A stretch of 62,181 bases of DNA. Source: JABIKK01 sp964622835 (lineage in GTDB: Archaea; Nanobdellota; Nanobdellia; SCGC-AAA011-G17; UBA489). The stretch is from positions 1-62,181 of the forward strand of contig CAZUSA010000003.1 of NCBI GenBank assembly GCA_964622835.1, given 5' to 3'. Shown here one piece after another: positions 30,815-39,758 of the stretch (position 1 is the first letter of the stretch; each line of letters opens with the position of its first letter). A model generated the notes under the pieces. That model did not search any database. It saw only the letters and a list, made by a program, of their open reading frames with translations, and had not been told where the DNA came from. Position numbers and translations under genes: made by a program.

Positions 30815-32275
30815 GTGCATATTGCAGTAAAAAGAGGATCTATTAATGCGTTAAAGACTGGTGTTCTTTGTGTTTTATTTTCTGAAGAACAAGCGAAGCA
30901 ATTAAGAAAGTCTCCTAAGAGTCATTTTGGTAAGGAAATTACGTATCGTATTCCCAAGGGTGAGTTTTCTGGTTTGGAAGGACAACATGCGGTGTTACAT
31001 TTGAGTTCTATGCAGTTACATGTCTTTGGTTTGGGTCCTGAAAAGGATATCACGCATGAGACAATTCGCAAAGCTGGTGGTTCTATGGCCAATCAAGCGT
31101 TATGTTTGAAGCGTTCGAAGTTTATGGTATCTCTTGATGTGCCTAAAGTGGGTGCAAAAGAATCTGCTCGTGCATTAACGGAAGGATTGGTATTGGGCGC
31201 ATATCGGTTTGATAAGTACAAGAAAAAAGAAAAGGATGGTATTCATGTACAACATGTTACGTTGTACACGGCATCAAAAGAGAAAGGATTGCGTGCTGCA
31301 GTAAAGGATGCAGAAATTACCTGTACGGCAACAAATTACGTTCGTGATTTGCAAATGGAAAATGCTGATGTTGCTACACCGTTATATTTGGAAAAACAAG
31401 CACGTGCATTAGCAAAGAAACATAACCTAAAGATTACTGTGTGTGATGAACCGATGTTACGTCGGTTGGGTGCGGGATTATTGTTGGCTGTTGCAAAAGG
31501 GAGTGCATATCCTGCGAGATTAATTATTTTAGAACATCGTGGAGCTCCTACTAAAAAAGAAAAGACGGCTATTGTTGGTAAAGGTATTACGTTTGATACG
31601 GGTGGTTTGAATTTGAAGCCAACGAAGTTTATTGAAACGATGCGAGAGGATATGTCTGGTGCTGCTGTCGTCTTAGGGACAATGCAGGCTGTTGCGTCAT
31701 TAAAATTAAAGAAAAATGTTGTTGGTGTCTTAGCAGTTGCAGAAAATGCTATTGGTTCTCGTGCGTACAAACCAGGTGATGTGTATACGTCTATGTCGGG
31801 CATTACTGTTGAAATTGGTAATACTGATGCTGAAGGGAGATTGGCATTAGCAGATGCATTAACCTACGTAGAAACAAAGATTAAACCAACGCAGATTGTT
31901 GATGTTGCAACCTTAACAGGGGCTGTGATTGTTGCGTTAGGAGATCATGTTGCTGGTATTACTGGTATGGATCATGCGATGATTCATGCGTTACAAGATG
32001 CTGGAGAAAAAACATTTGAACGAGTATGGCCATTACCATTGTATAAGGAATATGTTCGTGAAGTAAAAAGTTCTGTTGCTGATATTAATAATATTAATTA
32101 TGGACGTAAGGCTGGTTGTATAATGGGTGCTGCATTTTTATCGAAGTTTGTTACAAAAACACCGTGGTCTCATATTGATATTGCTGGTACGTCATGGTTG
32201 GAAACGTCAAGAAACTATTATAAGGAAGGAGCGACTGGTTTTGGTGTACGTTTATTGGTGGAGTGGTTACGGTGA
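30815..32275 (+). CDS. pepA: Leucyl aminopeptidase (M17 family)
   Basis: The 486-aa di-metal aminopeptidase removes N-terminal residues from peptides in the cytosol. Signature residues are VGKGITFDTGGLNLK (Lys256, Asp261 ligands; catalytic Lys268), EDMSG (Asp279), and NTDAEGRL (Asp338, Glu340, catalytic Arg342). The N-terminal domain is the smaller one typical of M17. The start is GTG 30815 with a good ribosome site; no better ATG is near. The next gene starts inside its 3' end. Confidence 0.96.
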   Translation: MHIAVKRGSINALKTGVLCVLFSEEQAKQLRKSPKSHFGKEITYRIPKGEFSGLEGQHAVLHLSSMQLHVFGLGPEKDITHETIRKAGGSMANQALCLKRSKFMVSLDVPKVGAKESARALTEGLVLGAYRFDKYKKKEKDGIHVQHVTLYTASKEKGLRAAVKDAEITCTATNYVRDLQMENADVATPLYLEKQARALAKKHNLKITVCDEPMLRRLGAGLLLAVAKGSAYPARLIILEHRGAPTKKEKTAIVGKGITFDTGGLNLKPTKFIETMREDMSGAAVVLGTMQAVASLKLKKNVVGVLAVAENAIGSRAYKPGDVYTSMSGITVEIGNTDAEGRLALADALTYVETKIKPTQIVDVATLTGAVIVALGDHVAGITGMDHAMIHALQDAGEKTFERVWPLPLYKEYVREVKSSVADINNINYGRKAGCIMGAAFLSKFVTKTPWSHIDIAGTSWLETSRNYYKEGATGFGVRLLVEWLR

Positions 32276-33093
32276 AGTTTCCCATAAAAAAGAGAATAAA
32301 AAAGAATGTTGGTAATTTCTTGTATGAAGATGTGCAAGTAGCAAGAAAGTTTGCTAAGGTGATGCATCAAGAGTTTGGTTCGTTTATTTCTGCGATGGTA
32401 TTGTTTGGTTCTGCAACAAAGAATGTAAAAAACCCTAAGCGTGATATTGATATTCTTGTTGTGTTGGATGATACGCGTGTTCAGTTTACGCAAGAGTTGG
32501 TACAAACGTATCGTATTATTTCAGAAAAAGCTATTGCAAAAGTTGATCCTCGTCGGTTACATGTTCAGTCGATGAAGTTAACATCATTTTGGGAGTATGT
32601 GCGTGCTGGCGATCCTGTTGCTGTTAATATTTTACGTTCGGGTATTGCGTTGATTGATACAAACTTGTTTGATCCATTACAGGTGTTATTGGATGAGGGT
32701 CGTATTCGTCCGACGCATGAATCTATTTGGACATATTATACGTTAGCTCCTGCTTCATTAAATAGATCGAAACAACATTTGCTTACGGCGACGGTTGATT
32801 TGTATTGGGCTGCGGTTGATGCGGCACATGCGGCGTTAATGGCTGCTGGTGAGATTCCTCCTTCGCCTGATCATGTTGCAGAGTTATTGGAACAGAAGTT
32901 GCGTGTGCCTCATGAGTTGTCTCGTAAAGCGTTGGGGACGATGCGTGAGTTATATAAATTATTTAAGGGTATTGTGCATCGTGATATTAAATCTATCTCT
33001 GGTAAAGATTATGATGCGTTAGAGATTCGTGCTCAAGCGTTTGTTAAAGAAATGAAAGAGTTTATTGAAGATCAACATAAGAAGCATAGCTAA
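32263..33093 (+). CDS. Nucleotidyltransferase-HEPN fusion protein
   Basis: The 276-aa protein's N-terminal half is a DNA-polymerase-beta-type nucleotidyltransferase: VLFGSATKN at 47-54 and DIDILV (Asp61, Asp63) form the active site. The C-terminal half (about 155-265) is an all-helix HEPN-like domain (RSKQHLLTATVDLYWAAVDAAHAAL). Separate MNT and HEPN genes make toxin-antitoxin pairs in which MNT AMPylates the HEPN toxin; here both are in one chain, so this could be a self-controlled form or a nucleotide-transfer enzyme. The start is GTG 32263 or 32272, overlapping the pepA stop. It is probably cotranscribed with pepA. Confidence 0.8.
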   Translation: MVTVKFPIKKRIKKNVGNFLYEDVQVARKFAKVMHQEFGSFISAMVLFGSATKNVKNPKRDIDILVVLDDTRVQFTQELVQTYRIISEKAIAKVDPRRLHVQSMKLTSFWEYVRAGDPVAVNILRSGIALIDTNLFDPLQVLLDEGRIRPTHESIWTYYTLAPASLNRSKQHLLTATVDLYWAAVDAAHAALMAAGEIPPSPDHVAELLEQKLRVPHELSRKALGTMRELYKLFKGIVHRDIKSISGKDYDALEIRAQAFVKEMKEFIEDQHKKHS

Positions 33094-33635
33094 GCTGCTA
33101 CACGGTCTTCGAGGTCGATTCCTTCTGCAAGGAGGTCTTGTATTTCTTGGTGGTCTGGTGGTCTGATTTCGTCCTGTCTTTCTGGTAGGCGTACGCCGTA
33201 GTGTTCCATGAGTGCATTTGCAAATGGTTTTGTATATGCGTGTTTTTTTATTGCATCTTCGTCAGGTTGTAATCCTTCTTCTGTTTTGATATTTTCTTCA
33301 ACAGATGGGTAGTAATGTTTTTGAAGAACCCCTGCTAGTGTATTATGAATTTTTCCTCGTAATTCTTCGGCTGGATGTTCTAGGCTTGGGACACCGTCAA
33401 ATTGTTCTGTAAGGCGTCTATATTGGCGTGCTAGGAGGATGACTTCTTGTATGGTTTGATTCATGATGGGTCCCCATGTTGCACCATCATCAAAGGTATT
33501 TCCTGTGAATCGTATGTTTGCTCTTCGAATATATTGGGCAATGGATGCATCAGTTGCAGTGCCATCAAGAATGCCGTCTTTGACGAGACTATAGTCACGT
33601 GTAAGATTTCCATAGAGCTGAAGACTGGTTGGCAT
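33090..33635 (-). CDS. Hypothetical protein
   Basis: The 181-aa soluble protein seems helical, with an acidic C-terminus (PDHQEIQDLLAEGIDLEDRV) and no cysteine or membrane segment. Its promoter has TTTAAATA (minus strand) in the 98-bp gap to the THUMP gene. Its 3' end overlaps the NTase-HEPN stop by 4 nt. The family is not recognised. Confidence 0.6.
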   Translation of the reverse strand: MPTSLQLYGNLTRDYSLVKDGILDGTATDASIAQYIRRANIRFTGNTFDDGATWGPIMNQTIQEVILLARQYRRLTEQFDGVPSLEHPAEELRGKIHNTLAGVLQKHYYPSVEENIKTEEGLQPDEDAIKKHAYTKPFANALMEHYGVRLPERQDEIRPPDHQEIQDLLAEGIDLEDRVAA

Positions 33636-33733
33636 GGTTTTTTGAGGTGTAGAACCTATTTAAACCTTCCCATTTGTAATTACTTAAAAGTAACAAACAA
33701 TATGGTTAAGAAGGCAGAGACTATCCAAAAAAC

Positions 33734-34231
33734 ATGCATCCAACCCATTGTATCATTCATTTAACGGAAGAAGCCACGAAAGGAACGTATAGGCCAGCGG
33801 CAGAAAGTAAGGCAAAACAGGCTATTCAAAGTGCTATTTCTGGTATTGAATACAAGAGTATTCGGAGGAAATATCAACGTATTTTCATCATGGTAACACC
33901 AGAAACAGATATTTCAAAACTCAAAGAAATATTACTCACCATTCCTTCTATAGCTTCCTTTGGTATGGCAACAAAAGCACCTGCAGAAAAAGGAAGAGAT
34001 ACAGCTCAAGCAGTATTGGAAGCATCAGATGCATCATCATTCCGTGTTAAAGTGAAAATAAGTGATAGGCAACATAAGCGATCATTGGATGAAACAACAC
34101 AAGATCTCTCCAAAGAATTAGCGCAACGGACGAACAAAACGATTGATTTCATTAATCCAAAAATAACGTTGTACGTTGAAATTCTCGAAAATGGTTGGTA
34201 TTGTTATACTGAACAAATAGTTTCTAACTAG
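33734..34231 (+). CDS. Orphan NFLD-THUMP protein, like the N-terminal half of ThiI
   Basis: The 165-aa protein aligns by eye with the RNA-binding front half of ThiI: an N-terminal ferredoxin-like part (RIFIMVTPETDISKLKEILLTIPSIASFG) and a THUMP domain (SSFRVKVKISDRQHKRSLDE, then INPKITLYVEILENGWYCYTEQI). ThiI needs a PP-loop domain to thiolate tRNA U8; none follows here. So the gene may supply a separate tRNA-binding subunit to a modification enzyme encoded elsewhere, as with Tan1 and NAT10. Confidence 0.85.
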   Translation: MHPTHCIIHLTEEATKGTYRPAAESKAKQAIQSAISGIEYKSIRRKYQRIFIMVTPETDISKLKEILLTIPSIASFGMATKAPAEKGRDTAQAVLEASDASSFRVKVKISDRQHKRSLDETTQDLSKELAQRTNKTIDFINPKITLYVEILENGWYCYTEQIVSN

Positions 34232-34266
34232 ATAATATTTTTAAAGAGCAATACCATCAAGAGGGT

Positions 34267-34563
34267 ATGCCTGGAATAACAATGACTGGATTACGATCAT
34301 CAAAAACAGATGGTTGGTTAGAAATTGCCCTTGCAGAATTAGATATTGTGGTAACAGATGAACCACAAAATCTCCGTCGTATTATTGATAGAACAATGGG
34401 ACGCATAGAGCGACTTCGAAGAACTCATAGGGGTGTTCCAGAGATTAGTGCGGGTTCATTGCGGAGTATTTTAGAAGATTCAACGGTTGGTAAAGGGTAT
34501 TTCTCTCATGATCCAAAAACAGATACGTACGTAACAAATACAACAAGATATGTAACCGATTAA
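34267..34563 (+). CDS. Hypothetical small protein
   Basis: The 98-aa soluble protein is Arg/Thr-rich with a helical centre (LRRIIDRTMGRIERLRR). No family or motif is recognised. It lies 35 nt after the THUMP gene and may share its transcript. A fresh TATA box separates it from the ABC operon. Confidence 0.55.
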   Translation: MPGITMTGLRSSKTDGWLEIALAELDIVVTDEPQNLRRIIDRTMGRIERLRRTHRGVPEISAGSLRSILEDSTVGKGYFSHDPKTDTYVTNTTRYVTD

Positions 34564-34581
34564 GCACTCTTTGTACGAACC

Positions 34582-34589
34582 TTTATAAA
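34582..34589 (+). promoter_or_regulatory. TATA box of the ABC exporter operon
   Basis: TTTATAAA lies 23-30 nt before ATG 34612, giving a leaderless mRNA for the first gene of the four-gene operon. Confidence 0.7.
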
Positions 34590-34611
34590 TTATTTCTCAT
34601 ATATTTCAACT

Positions 34612-35328
34612 ATGAAAAAGGGGTCTGTCATTTCTCTAAAAAATGTATGGAAGACGTATAACATGGGTGATACTGAATTACATGCAGTGCGTGATATTTC
34701 GTTAGATATTCAACAAGGTGAATTTGTTATTATTGTTGGTCCAAGTGGTTCGGGTAAATCAACGATGTTAGATATGGTTGGTTGTTTAGCTGTTCCTTCG
34801 AAAGGTAAAATATTCTTAGAAGGAAAAGATGTATCATCAATGGGTGAAAGTGAACTTGCACGTATTCGTGGTAAGAAGATTGGGTTTATTTTTCAACAAT
34901 TTAATTTAATTAATACATTAACAGCTGAAGAAAATGTATACTTACCGATGTCATTCCAAGATATGCCTCGTCAAGAGGGAATGGATCGGTCAAAGAAATT
35001 ATTATCTCAAGTGGGATTAAAACAACGGACAACACATCGGCCAACAGAATTATCTGGTGGCGAACGGCAACGTGTTGCTATTGCACGATCATTAGCGAAT
35101 CAACCGAATGTTATTTTAGCTGATGAACCGACAGGAAATTTAGATAGTAAAACAGGTCATGAAGTCATGGATATGTTAGAAGATATTCATCAAAAGGGTG
35201 CTACGGTTGTTTTAATTACGCATGACTTGAATCTTATTGATCATGCAGAAAGAACAATCTTTTTAAAAGATGGTATGATAGAAAAGATACAGAAAAGGAA
35301 GGTGAAAGCACGTGGTAAAAAAAGGTAG
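34612..35328 (+). CDS. MacB/LolD-type ABC transporter ATPase
   Basis: The 238-aa ATPase shows Walker A GPSGSGKST (43-51), the Q loop (FQQFNLI), the ABC signature LSGGERQRVAIARSL, Walker B ILADEP with TGNLDS after it, and the switch His in LITHD. TGNLDS is usual in the MacB/LolD/FtsE branch, whose permeases have one large outer domain. It is followed by a COG1361 protein and two FtsX-like permeases with overlapping reading frames, so it powers that complex. Confidence 0.95.
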   Translation: MKKGSVISLKNVWKTYNMGDTELHAVRDISLDIQQGEFVIIVGPSGSGKSTMLDMVGCLAVPSKGKIFLEGKDVSSMGESELARIRGKKIGFIFQQFNLINTLTAEENVYLPMSFQDMPRQEGMDRSKKLLSQVGLKQRTTHRPTELSGGERQRVAIARSLANQPNVILADEPTGNLDSKTGHEVMDMLEDIHQKGATVVLITHDLNLIDHAERTIFLKDGMIEKIQKRKVKARGKKR

Positions 35329-36163
35329 GGTAAGTATAGTATTTTTAGTGTTATTGCTCATTCCTCTTGTGTCTGCTCAAACGTTACAAATTGGCATGAT
35401 TAATCAAGATCCTGATCCTGTAAGTGCAGGTGACATTGTTGAAGTAAAGTTTAAGATCGAAAATTTCTGGGAAACAACCAAGCACGAAGTGATTGTTGAA
35501 ATACAACCAGAATATCCCTTTACGTTGTACTCTGGAAATGCTCAGCAAAATGTTGGTGTTATTAGAGGGAACCAAAAAGATGGTGATGCGCAAGTTGTTG
35601 AATTTAAATTGAAGGCTGATGCAAATGCTGTTGAAGGCGATCATGAAATTCCTATTCTCATTAGGGTGGGTGATACTATTTGGGAGTATGATGATAGTTT
35701 CTTTATTGATATTGAATCTGAAGAGATTCGTTTCCGTTCATATATTCGTAATAGTGATTTAGTGACTGCAGGTTCGAAAGGAAAGTTTACGATTGAATTT
35801 GCTAACGCTGGCGGATATGATATTGAATTTTTAGAAATGGAATTATTACCGTCTGATGATTATAAGTTATTATCGACAAGCACATATACCTATATTGGTG
35901 AGTTAGATTCTGATGATACAGAAAGTGAAGAGTTTCATATTTATGTTCCTGAAGATATTGAAAAAGTTATGATTCCTATTTCAGTAACCTACGAAGTAAA
36001 TGATTACGTCTATACGAGTGAAGAAACATTGCAATTGGAATTATTAAATGTTGAAGAAGCTACAACGATTGGGTTAGTTAAAAAAAGTAGTGCTCCTGCC
36101 ATTCTTATGGGTGTTATCATCGGTCTTATTATCCTCTTCTTCATAAAAAAACGTAAGAAATGA
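35312..36163 (+). CDS. COG1361-type secreted/membrane protein of the ABC complex
   Basis: The 283-aa protein has a signal peptide (cleavage near VSAQT), two immunoglobulin-like (CARDB/NEW3-type) beta domains (about 25-135 and 140-245) and a C-terminal membrane helix (about 258-277) with a basic end (KKRKK). COG1361 proteins are common in archaea. Its reading frame overlaps the ATPase gene by 17 nt and the first permease gene by 4 nt, so it is likely a fixed subunit, perhaps an outer substrate guide comparable to MacA. Confidence 0.85.
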   Translation: MVKKGRVSIVFLVLLLIPLVSAQTLQIGMINQDPDPVSAGDIVEVKFKIENFWETTKHEVIVEIQPEYPFTLYSGNAQQNVGVIRGNQKDGDAQVVEFKLKADANAVEGDHEIPILIRVGDTIWEYDDSFFIDIESEEIRFRSYIRNSDLVTAGSKGKFTIEFANAGGYDIEFLEMELLPSDDYKLLSTSTYTYIGELDSDDTESEEFHIYVPEDIEKVMIPISVTYEVNDYVYTSEETLQLELLNVEEATTIGLVKKSSAPAILMGVIIGLIILFFIKKRKK

Positions 36164-37380
36164 TTGAACATTATCTCCGTGTTGTATATGCGTCACTGAG
36201 AAGGAAAAAGTTACGCAGTTGGTTAACGCTAATTGGTATTTTGATTGGTATTGCTGCAGTTATTTCGTTAATGATGCTCGGAGACGGCATTCGTGGTGCC
36301 GTTCTGGGGCAGTTTGATTTGTTAAATACTAACGTGTTAGCAGTTCGTGCTGAGGGTATTGATCAAGGACCACCAGGTACAGGTGTACAAAATCCATTAT
36401 TAGAGTATTATGCAGATGATGTTGAAAGTATTAATGGTGTTGATACGGTTGTTGCACGTATTATTGAAGATGCACAGATTAGGTTTAACGATCGAAGTCA
36501 TTTCTCCTGGGTGGGGAGTTTCCCTGAAGAAGGTGATATTGAAGATATACAAAAGATTCTGAGTTTAGAAATTGCCAAAGGAAGTATGATTGAACCGGGT
36601 GATACCACACATGTTGTTATTGGTGATGATTATGCAAATGGTGATGTCTTTGGTGAACCGATTCGGTTACGTGATACGGTTACAATTGAAGGGAAGAAAT
36701 TCAAAGTAAAAGGTATTTTTACACGAAAAGGAAGTTTTATTGTAGATAGAACAATGACGATTAATGAAAACGCCCTTCGTGAATTATTTGACACACCTGA
36801 TACGTATGATGCCCTTGCTGTTAAAGTAGCATCTGGCGCTAATATGGGCTTGGTAGCTGAGCGTATTGAAGATTATTTACGTGATGAACGTGATGTTGAT
36901 GAGGGTGAAGAAGATTTTGTTGTGGAAACACCTGAAGAAGCATTAAAATCATTAGATAGTTTATTGTTTGGTATTCAAATATTTGTTTTCTTAATTGCTG
37001 CTATTTCTATTTTAGTGGGTGGTATTGGTATTGCTAACACCATGTATACGTCCGTTGTAGAACGAACGAAAGAAATTGGTATTATGAAGGCTATTGGTGC
37101 GAGACGTTCACAAATTGTTGCCTTGTTTTTAACAGAAGCAGGTATGTTAGGATTGTTAGGTGGTTTCTTGGGAATGGTTGTTGGTGTTGGTGGTGCATTA
37201 GGATTAGCTGCTGTGGGTAATTCTATAGTTGGTGAAGGAACGATTATGTTAACTGTATCACCAACAGTGATTATGGCAACATTACTCTTTTCGTTTATTG
37301 TAGGTATTGTTTCGGGTATTTTACCAGCGATTAAAGCATCCAAGTTACAACCAGTGGAGGCATTACGATTTAGCAAATGA
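36160..37380 (+). CDS. MacB/FtsX-type ABC permease 1
   Basis: The 406-aa permease has the MacB layout: helix 1 (about 20-42, after RRKKLRSWLTLIGILIG), a large outer domain (about 45-260), then three helices (about 270-295, 325-352 and 365-392). TKEIGIMKAIGAR and the final AIKASKLQPVEALR are family marks. It pairs with the second permease, which overlaps its stop (ATGA), to make a heterodimer with the ATPase. Confidence 0.93.
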   Translation: MIEHYLRVVYASLRRKKLRSWLTLIGILIGIAAVISLMMLGDGIRGAVLGQFDLLNTNVLAVRAEGIDQGPPGTGVQNPLLEYYADDVESINGVDTVVARIIEDAQIRFNDRSHFSWVGSFPEEGDIEDIQKILSLEIAKGSMIEPGDTTHVVIGDDYANGDVFGEPIRLRDTVTIEGKKFKVKGIFTRKGSFIVDRTMTINENALRELFDTPDTYDALAVKVASGANMGLVAERIEDYLRDERDVDEGEEDFVVETPEEALKSLDSLLFGIQIFVFLIAAISILVGGIGIANTMYTSVVERTKEIGIMKAIGARRSQIVALFLTEAGMLGLLGGFLGMVVGVGGALGLAAVGNSIVGEGTIMLTVSPTVIMATLLFSFIVGIVSGILPAIKASKLQPVEALRFSK

Positions 37381-38594
37381 TCAATAAAGAATTAATTAAG
37401 ACGTCATTGAAGAATATGGCTGAACGTAAGTCTCGTAGTTTATTAACGATCATTTCTGTCTTTATTGGTGTGACTGCTATTTTTGTTTTGATTTCGTTTG
37501 GTCAAGGTCTTGTAGGATATGTTGACGAATTGGCTTCTGAAATGGGGAGTGATAAACTTATTGTGCAAGCAAAAGGTGCTGGCTTTGGTCCGCCAACAAC
37601 GGAATCCAATATTGTGTTTGTTGATCGTGATGTAGAAACAATTGAAGATGTGCAAGGTGTCAAAGAGGCGATGGGTGTGTATTTTGTAACGGCACCACTA
37701 GAATTTAAAGATGTTACAAAGTATGTGTATGTTGTTGGATCTGATATTAAGGACCATCGTGAGTTAGTTGAAGAAATATATAATGTTGATTTGATGAAAG
37801 GCCTACCGTTAAGCGGACGAGAAAAACGTGATAGTGTGTTGGGATATGGGTATACGGTTGATGATCAAACATTTCCTAAACCTGTGGAATTACGCAATAA
37901 GGTATTAATTAATGATGTTGCTCTTAAGGTGAAAGGATTTTATGAGGAAATTGGTAATCCTTCTGATGATTATAATGTCTATCTAACAAAAGATGCATTT
38001 GAAAATATTTTCCAACCAACATCCTATACAACAATTTTTATTCGTTCTGCTCCTGGCTTTGAACCGACAATATTAGCAGAGACGATTGAAGAAGAGTTAC
38101 GTGATGATCGTGGTCAGTCTCGTGGTAATGAAGATTTCTTTGTGCAAACCTTTGAACAGGTTATTGCTTCGTTTACATCAATTTTAGTAACATTAAATGT
38201 TATTTTGATATTGATTGCTTTAATTTCATTAGTCGTAGCAGGAGTAAACATAGCAAATACCATGTATGCATCGGTCTTAGAACGAACACGTGATATTGGT
38301 GTGATGAAAGCTATTGGTGCAAAGAACTCTGTTATTTTAACGATGTTTGCGTTTGAATCAGGAATGTTGGCATTAATTGGTGGTTTATGTGCTGTAGTAG
38401 TTGGTACAGGTGTTGCATTGCTTGCGGGTAAGATGGTCGCTGATGCTGGCTTTGGTTTTTTAACACCAGGATTATCACCAGAATTATACATTGGCTGTTT
38501 ATTATTTTCTGTATTTATTGGTATTGCTTCAGGAATTCTTCCCGCATATAGAGCTTCAAAGTTAAATCCTGTTGATGCATTACGATACGATTAG
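37377..38594 (+). CDS. MacB/FtsX-type ABC permease 2
   Basis: The 405-aa permease is a paralogue of the preceding gene with the same four-helix plan. It shows RKSRSLLTIISVFIGVTAIF at the N-terminus, TRDIGVMKAIGAK and AYRASKLNPVDALRYD at the end. Two unlike permeases beside one ATPase imply a heteromeric transporter. Substrates of archaeal MacB-like exporters are mostly unknown; lipoproteins or small peptides are options. Confidence 0.93.
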   Translation: MINKELIKTSLKNMAERKSRSLLTIISVFIGVTAIFVLISFGQGLVGYVDELASEMGSDKLIVQAKGAGFGPPTTESNIVFVDRDVETIEDVQGVKEAMGVYFVTAPLEFKDVTKYVYVVGSDIKDHRELVEEIYNVDLMKGLPLSGREKRDSVLGYGYTVDDQTFPKPVELRNKVLINDVALKVKGFYEEIGNPSDDYNVYLTKDAFENIFQPTSYTTIFIRSAPGFEPTILAETIEEELRDDRGQSRGNEDFFVQTFEQVIASFTSILVTLNVILILIALISLVVAGVNIANTMYASVLERTRDIGVMKAIGAKNSVILTMFAFESGMLALIGGLCAVVVGTGVALLAGKMVADAGFGFLTPGLSPELYIGCLLFSVFIGIASGILPAYRASKLNPVDALRYD

Positions 38595-38625
38595 ACAGGT
38601 TTATATACTTCTTAAGACTTTCAAA

Positions 38626-39072
38626 ATGACAATGGAATTAGCTACAGCAAGTGCAGCAGTAAATGTTTTTTCAGCGATGAAAAAACCTATCGCTTGGTTT
38701 TTGAGTGGTGTTGGTGCAAAAACTATAGCTGATAGTTTACGTGCTAAAAAGGTTGAACCAGTACAAAATGTGTTTAACTTTCATTTTGATGGTGTTCCTG
38801 ATAATCTTGGTGATGTAGTTAAGGGACTTCAAGGTTCTGGTGAAACTGATAATGGTCCATTAAATTCTGGAGAAACAAATAGTGGTTCGTTACGATACAC
38901 CGGTCCAATGGCATCAAATGGATCAAATAGTGGTTTGTTACGATATGTTCATCCAATGGCAGGGGATTGTTCAAATGCTCCTATTGCAAGTGATATTACA
39001 ACAACACCAATGTCTCACGCTCTTGTTCCGTATGTACGACCACAACAAAATACGTATGCACGTGCAGCGTAA
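38626..39072 (+). CDS. Hypothetical protein with 16-aa repeats
   Basis: The protein has about 148 aa from ATG 38626, which follows the TATA-like GTTTATATAC by about 25 nt. The N-terminal third is helical (AVNVFSAMKKPIAWFLSGVG). The rest is a Gly/Ser/Asn-rich region with two imperfect 16-residue repeats (NSGSLRYTGPMASNGS and NSGLLRYVHPMAGDCS). This could be a surface-exposed or disordered linker. The family is not recognised. Confidence 0.65.
   Translation: MTMELATASAAVNVFSAMKKPIAWFLSGVGAKTIADSLRAKKVEPVQNVFNFHFDGVPDNLGDVVKGLQGSGETDNGPLNSGETNSGSLRYTGPMASNGSNSGLLRYVHPMAGDCSNAPIASDITTTPMSHALVPYVRPQQNTYARAA
38878..38973. repeat. Two 48-bp in-frame tandem repeats
   Basis: The 48-bp unit starting AATAGTGGTT at 38878 is repeated at 38926 with many synonymous and a few amino-acid changes. 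It encodes the 16-residue repeats of the surrounding gene. Confidence 0.65.
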
Positions 39073-39107
39073 TTTTTATTTTTTCTTTTGCATTGCAGAG
39101 ATTTTAT

Positions 39108-39437
39108 TCAACTTAAGGTAACATATTCATCATAGTCTGGTTTGGAAGGAATCTCAACACCTTTAGGTGCAAGTGCATAATTAGCGAGTTGAGGAATACA
39201 AACATAAAAAACTCTGTCTTTTTCTTGTATGCTTTTAATAGCTTGCAGATCATATAATTCTAAAAAAACAGGACCATCTGTTTTCACACAAAATTCTATG
39301 TCATCAATAATAACCTCTTGGATGGTTGCTCTTCCGAACTCAACATGTATGATTGAACCACGTAAATATTCTACTAAAGTTCCATCTATAAAATTGGTAT
39401 GAATTAACGTTCTCAAATGAGGGTTGGATGTTTCCAT
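39108..39437 (-). CDS. Hypothetical protein
   Basis: The 109-aa protein is mostly beta, with strands such as GSIIHVEFGRATIQEVIIDDIEFCV and PVFLELYDLQAI. There is no signal or membrane segment. It may be a small beta-barrel or PilZ-like domain, but I cannot assign it. It is divergent from the 16S promoter. Confidence 0.6.
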   Translation of the reverse strand: METSNPHLRTLIHTNFIDGTLVEYLRGSIIHVEFGRATIQEVIIDDIEFCVKTDGPVFLELYDLQAIKSIQEKDRVFYVCIPQLANYALAPKGVEIPSKPDYDEYVTLS

Positions 39438-39507
39438 ATTTTTTCAAAAATCAATCATTTGTTTTTAAGAATTTCTCTAAACAGTATCTTGGACAACAAC
39501 AACAAAC

Positions 39508-39515
39508 TTTATAAA
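39508..39515 (+). promoter_or_regulatory. TATA box of the 16S rRNA unit
   Basis: TTTATAAA sits in AACTTTATAAACC, a strong archaeal promoter core, and no gene lies between it and the 16S. The leader would be about 220 nt. The remaining 39438-39758 holds the left arm of the processing stem and no visible gene. Confidence 0.65.
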
Positions 39516-39672
39516 CCGTTATTTGGGTTTTTCTCTATCAACGTTTAGTATGTGGAGTACTGTTGATACTTGAGTTACAGAAGTCATGTATCGTATATTC
39601 TACAGCTATCTTTGATGGATCATCCTTGATTCGTGATGGGTTGATTTATTATGAGTGCTTACAAAAGTATGA

Positions 39673-39686
39673 TGAAGGCAAGTATT
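39673..39686. promoter_or_regulatory. Left arm of the pre-16S processing stem
   Basis: TGAAGGCAAGTATT pairs with AATGCTTGCCTTCA at 41270-41283 (13 Watson-Crick pairs and one G-U), enclosing the whole 16S. Further inward GAAGTAGA (about 39695) pairs with TCTACTTC (about 41254), with unpaired bases between, as in the bulge-helix-bulge cut by archaeal splicing endonuclease. Confidence 0.8.
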
Positions 39687-39758
39687 GTGGAATCGAAGTA
39701 GAGCAAATATAACCTGTTAAAATAGAATATTAAGAAAGAAAGTTAGTAAGATCGTACA

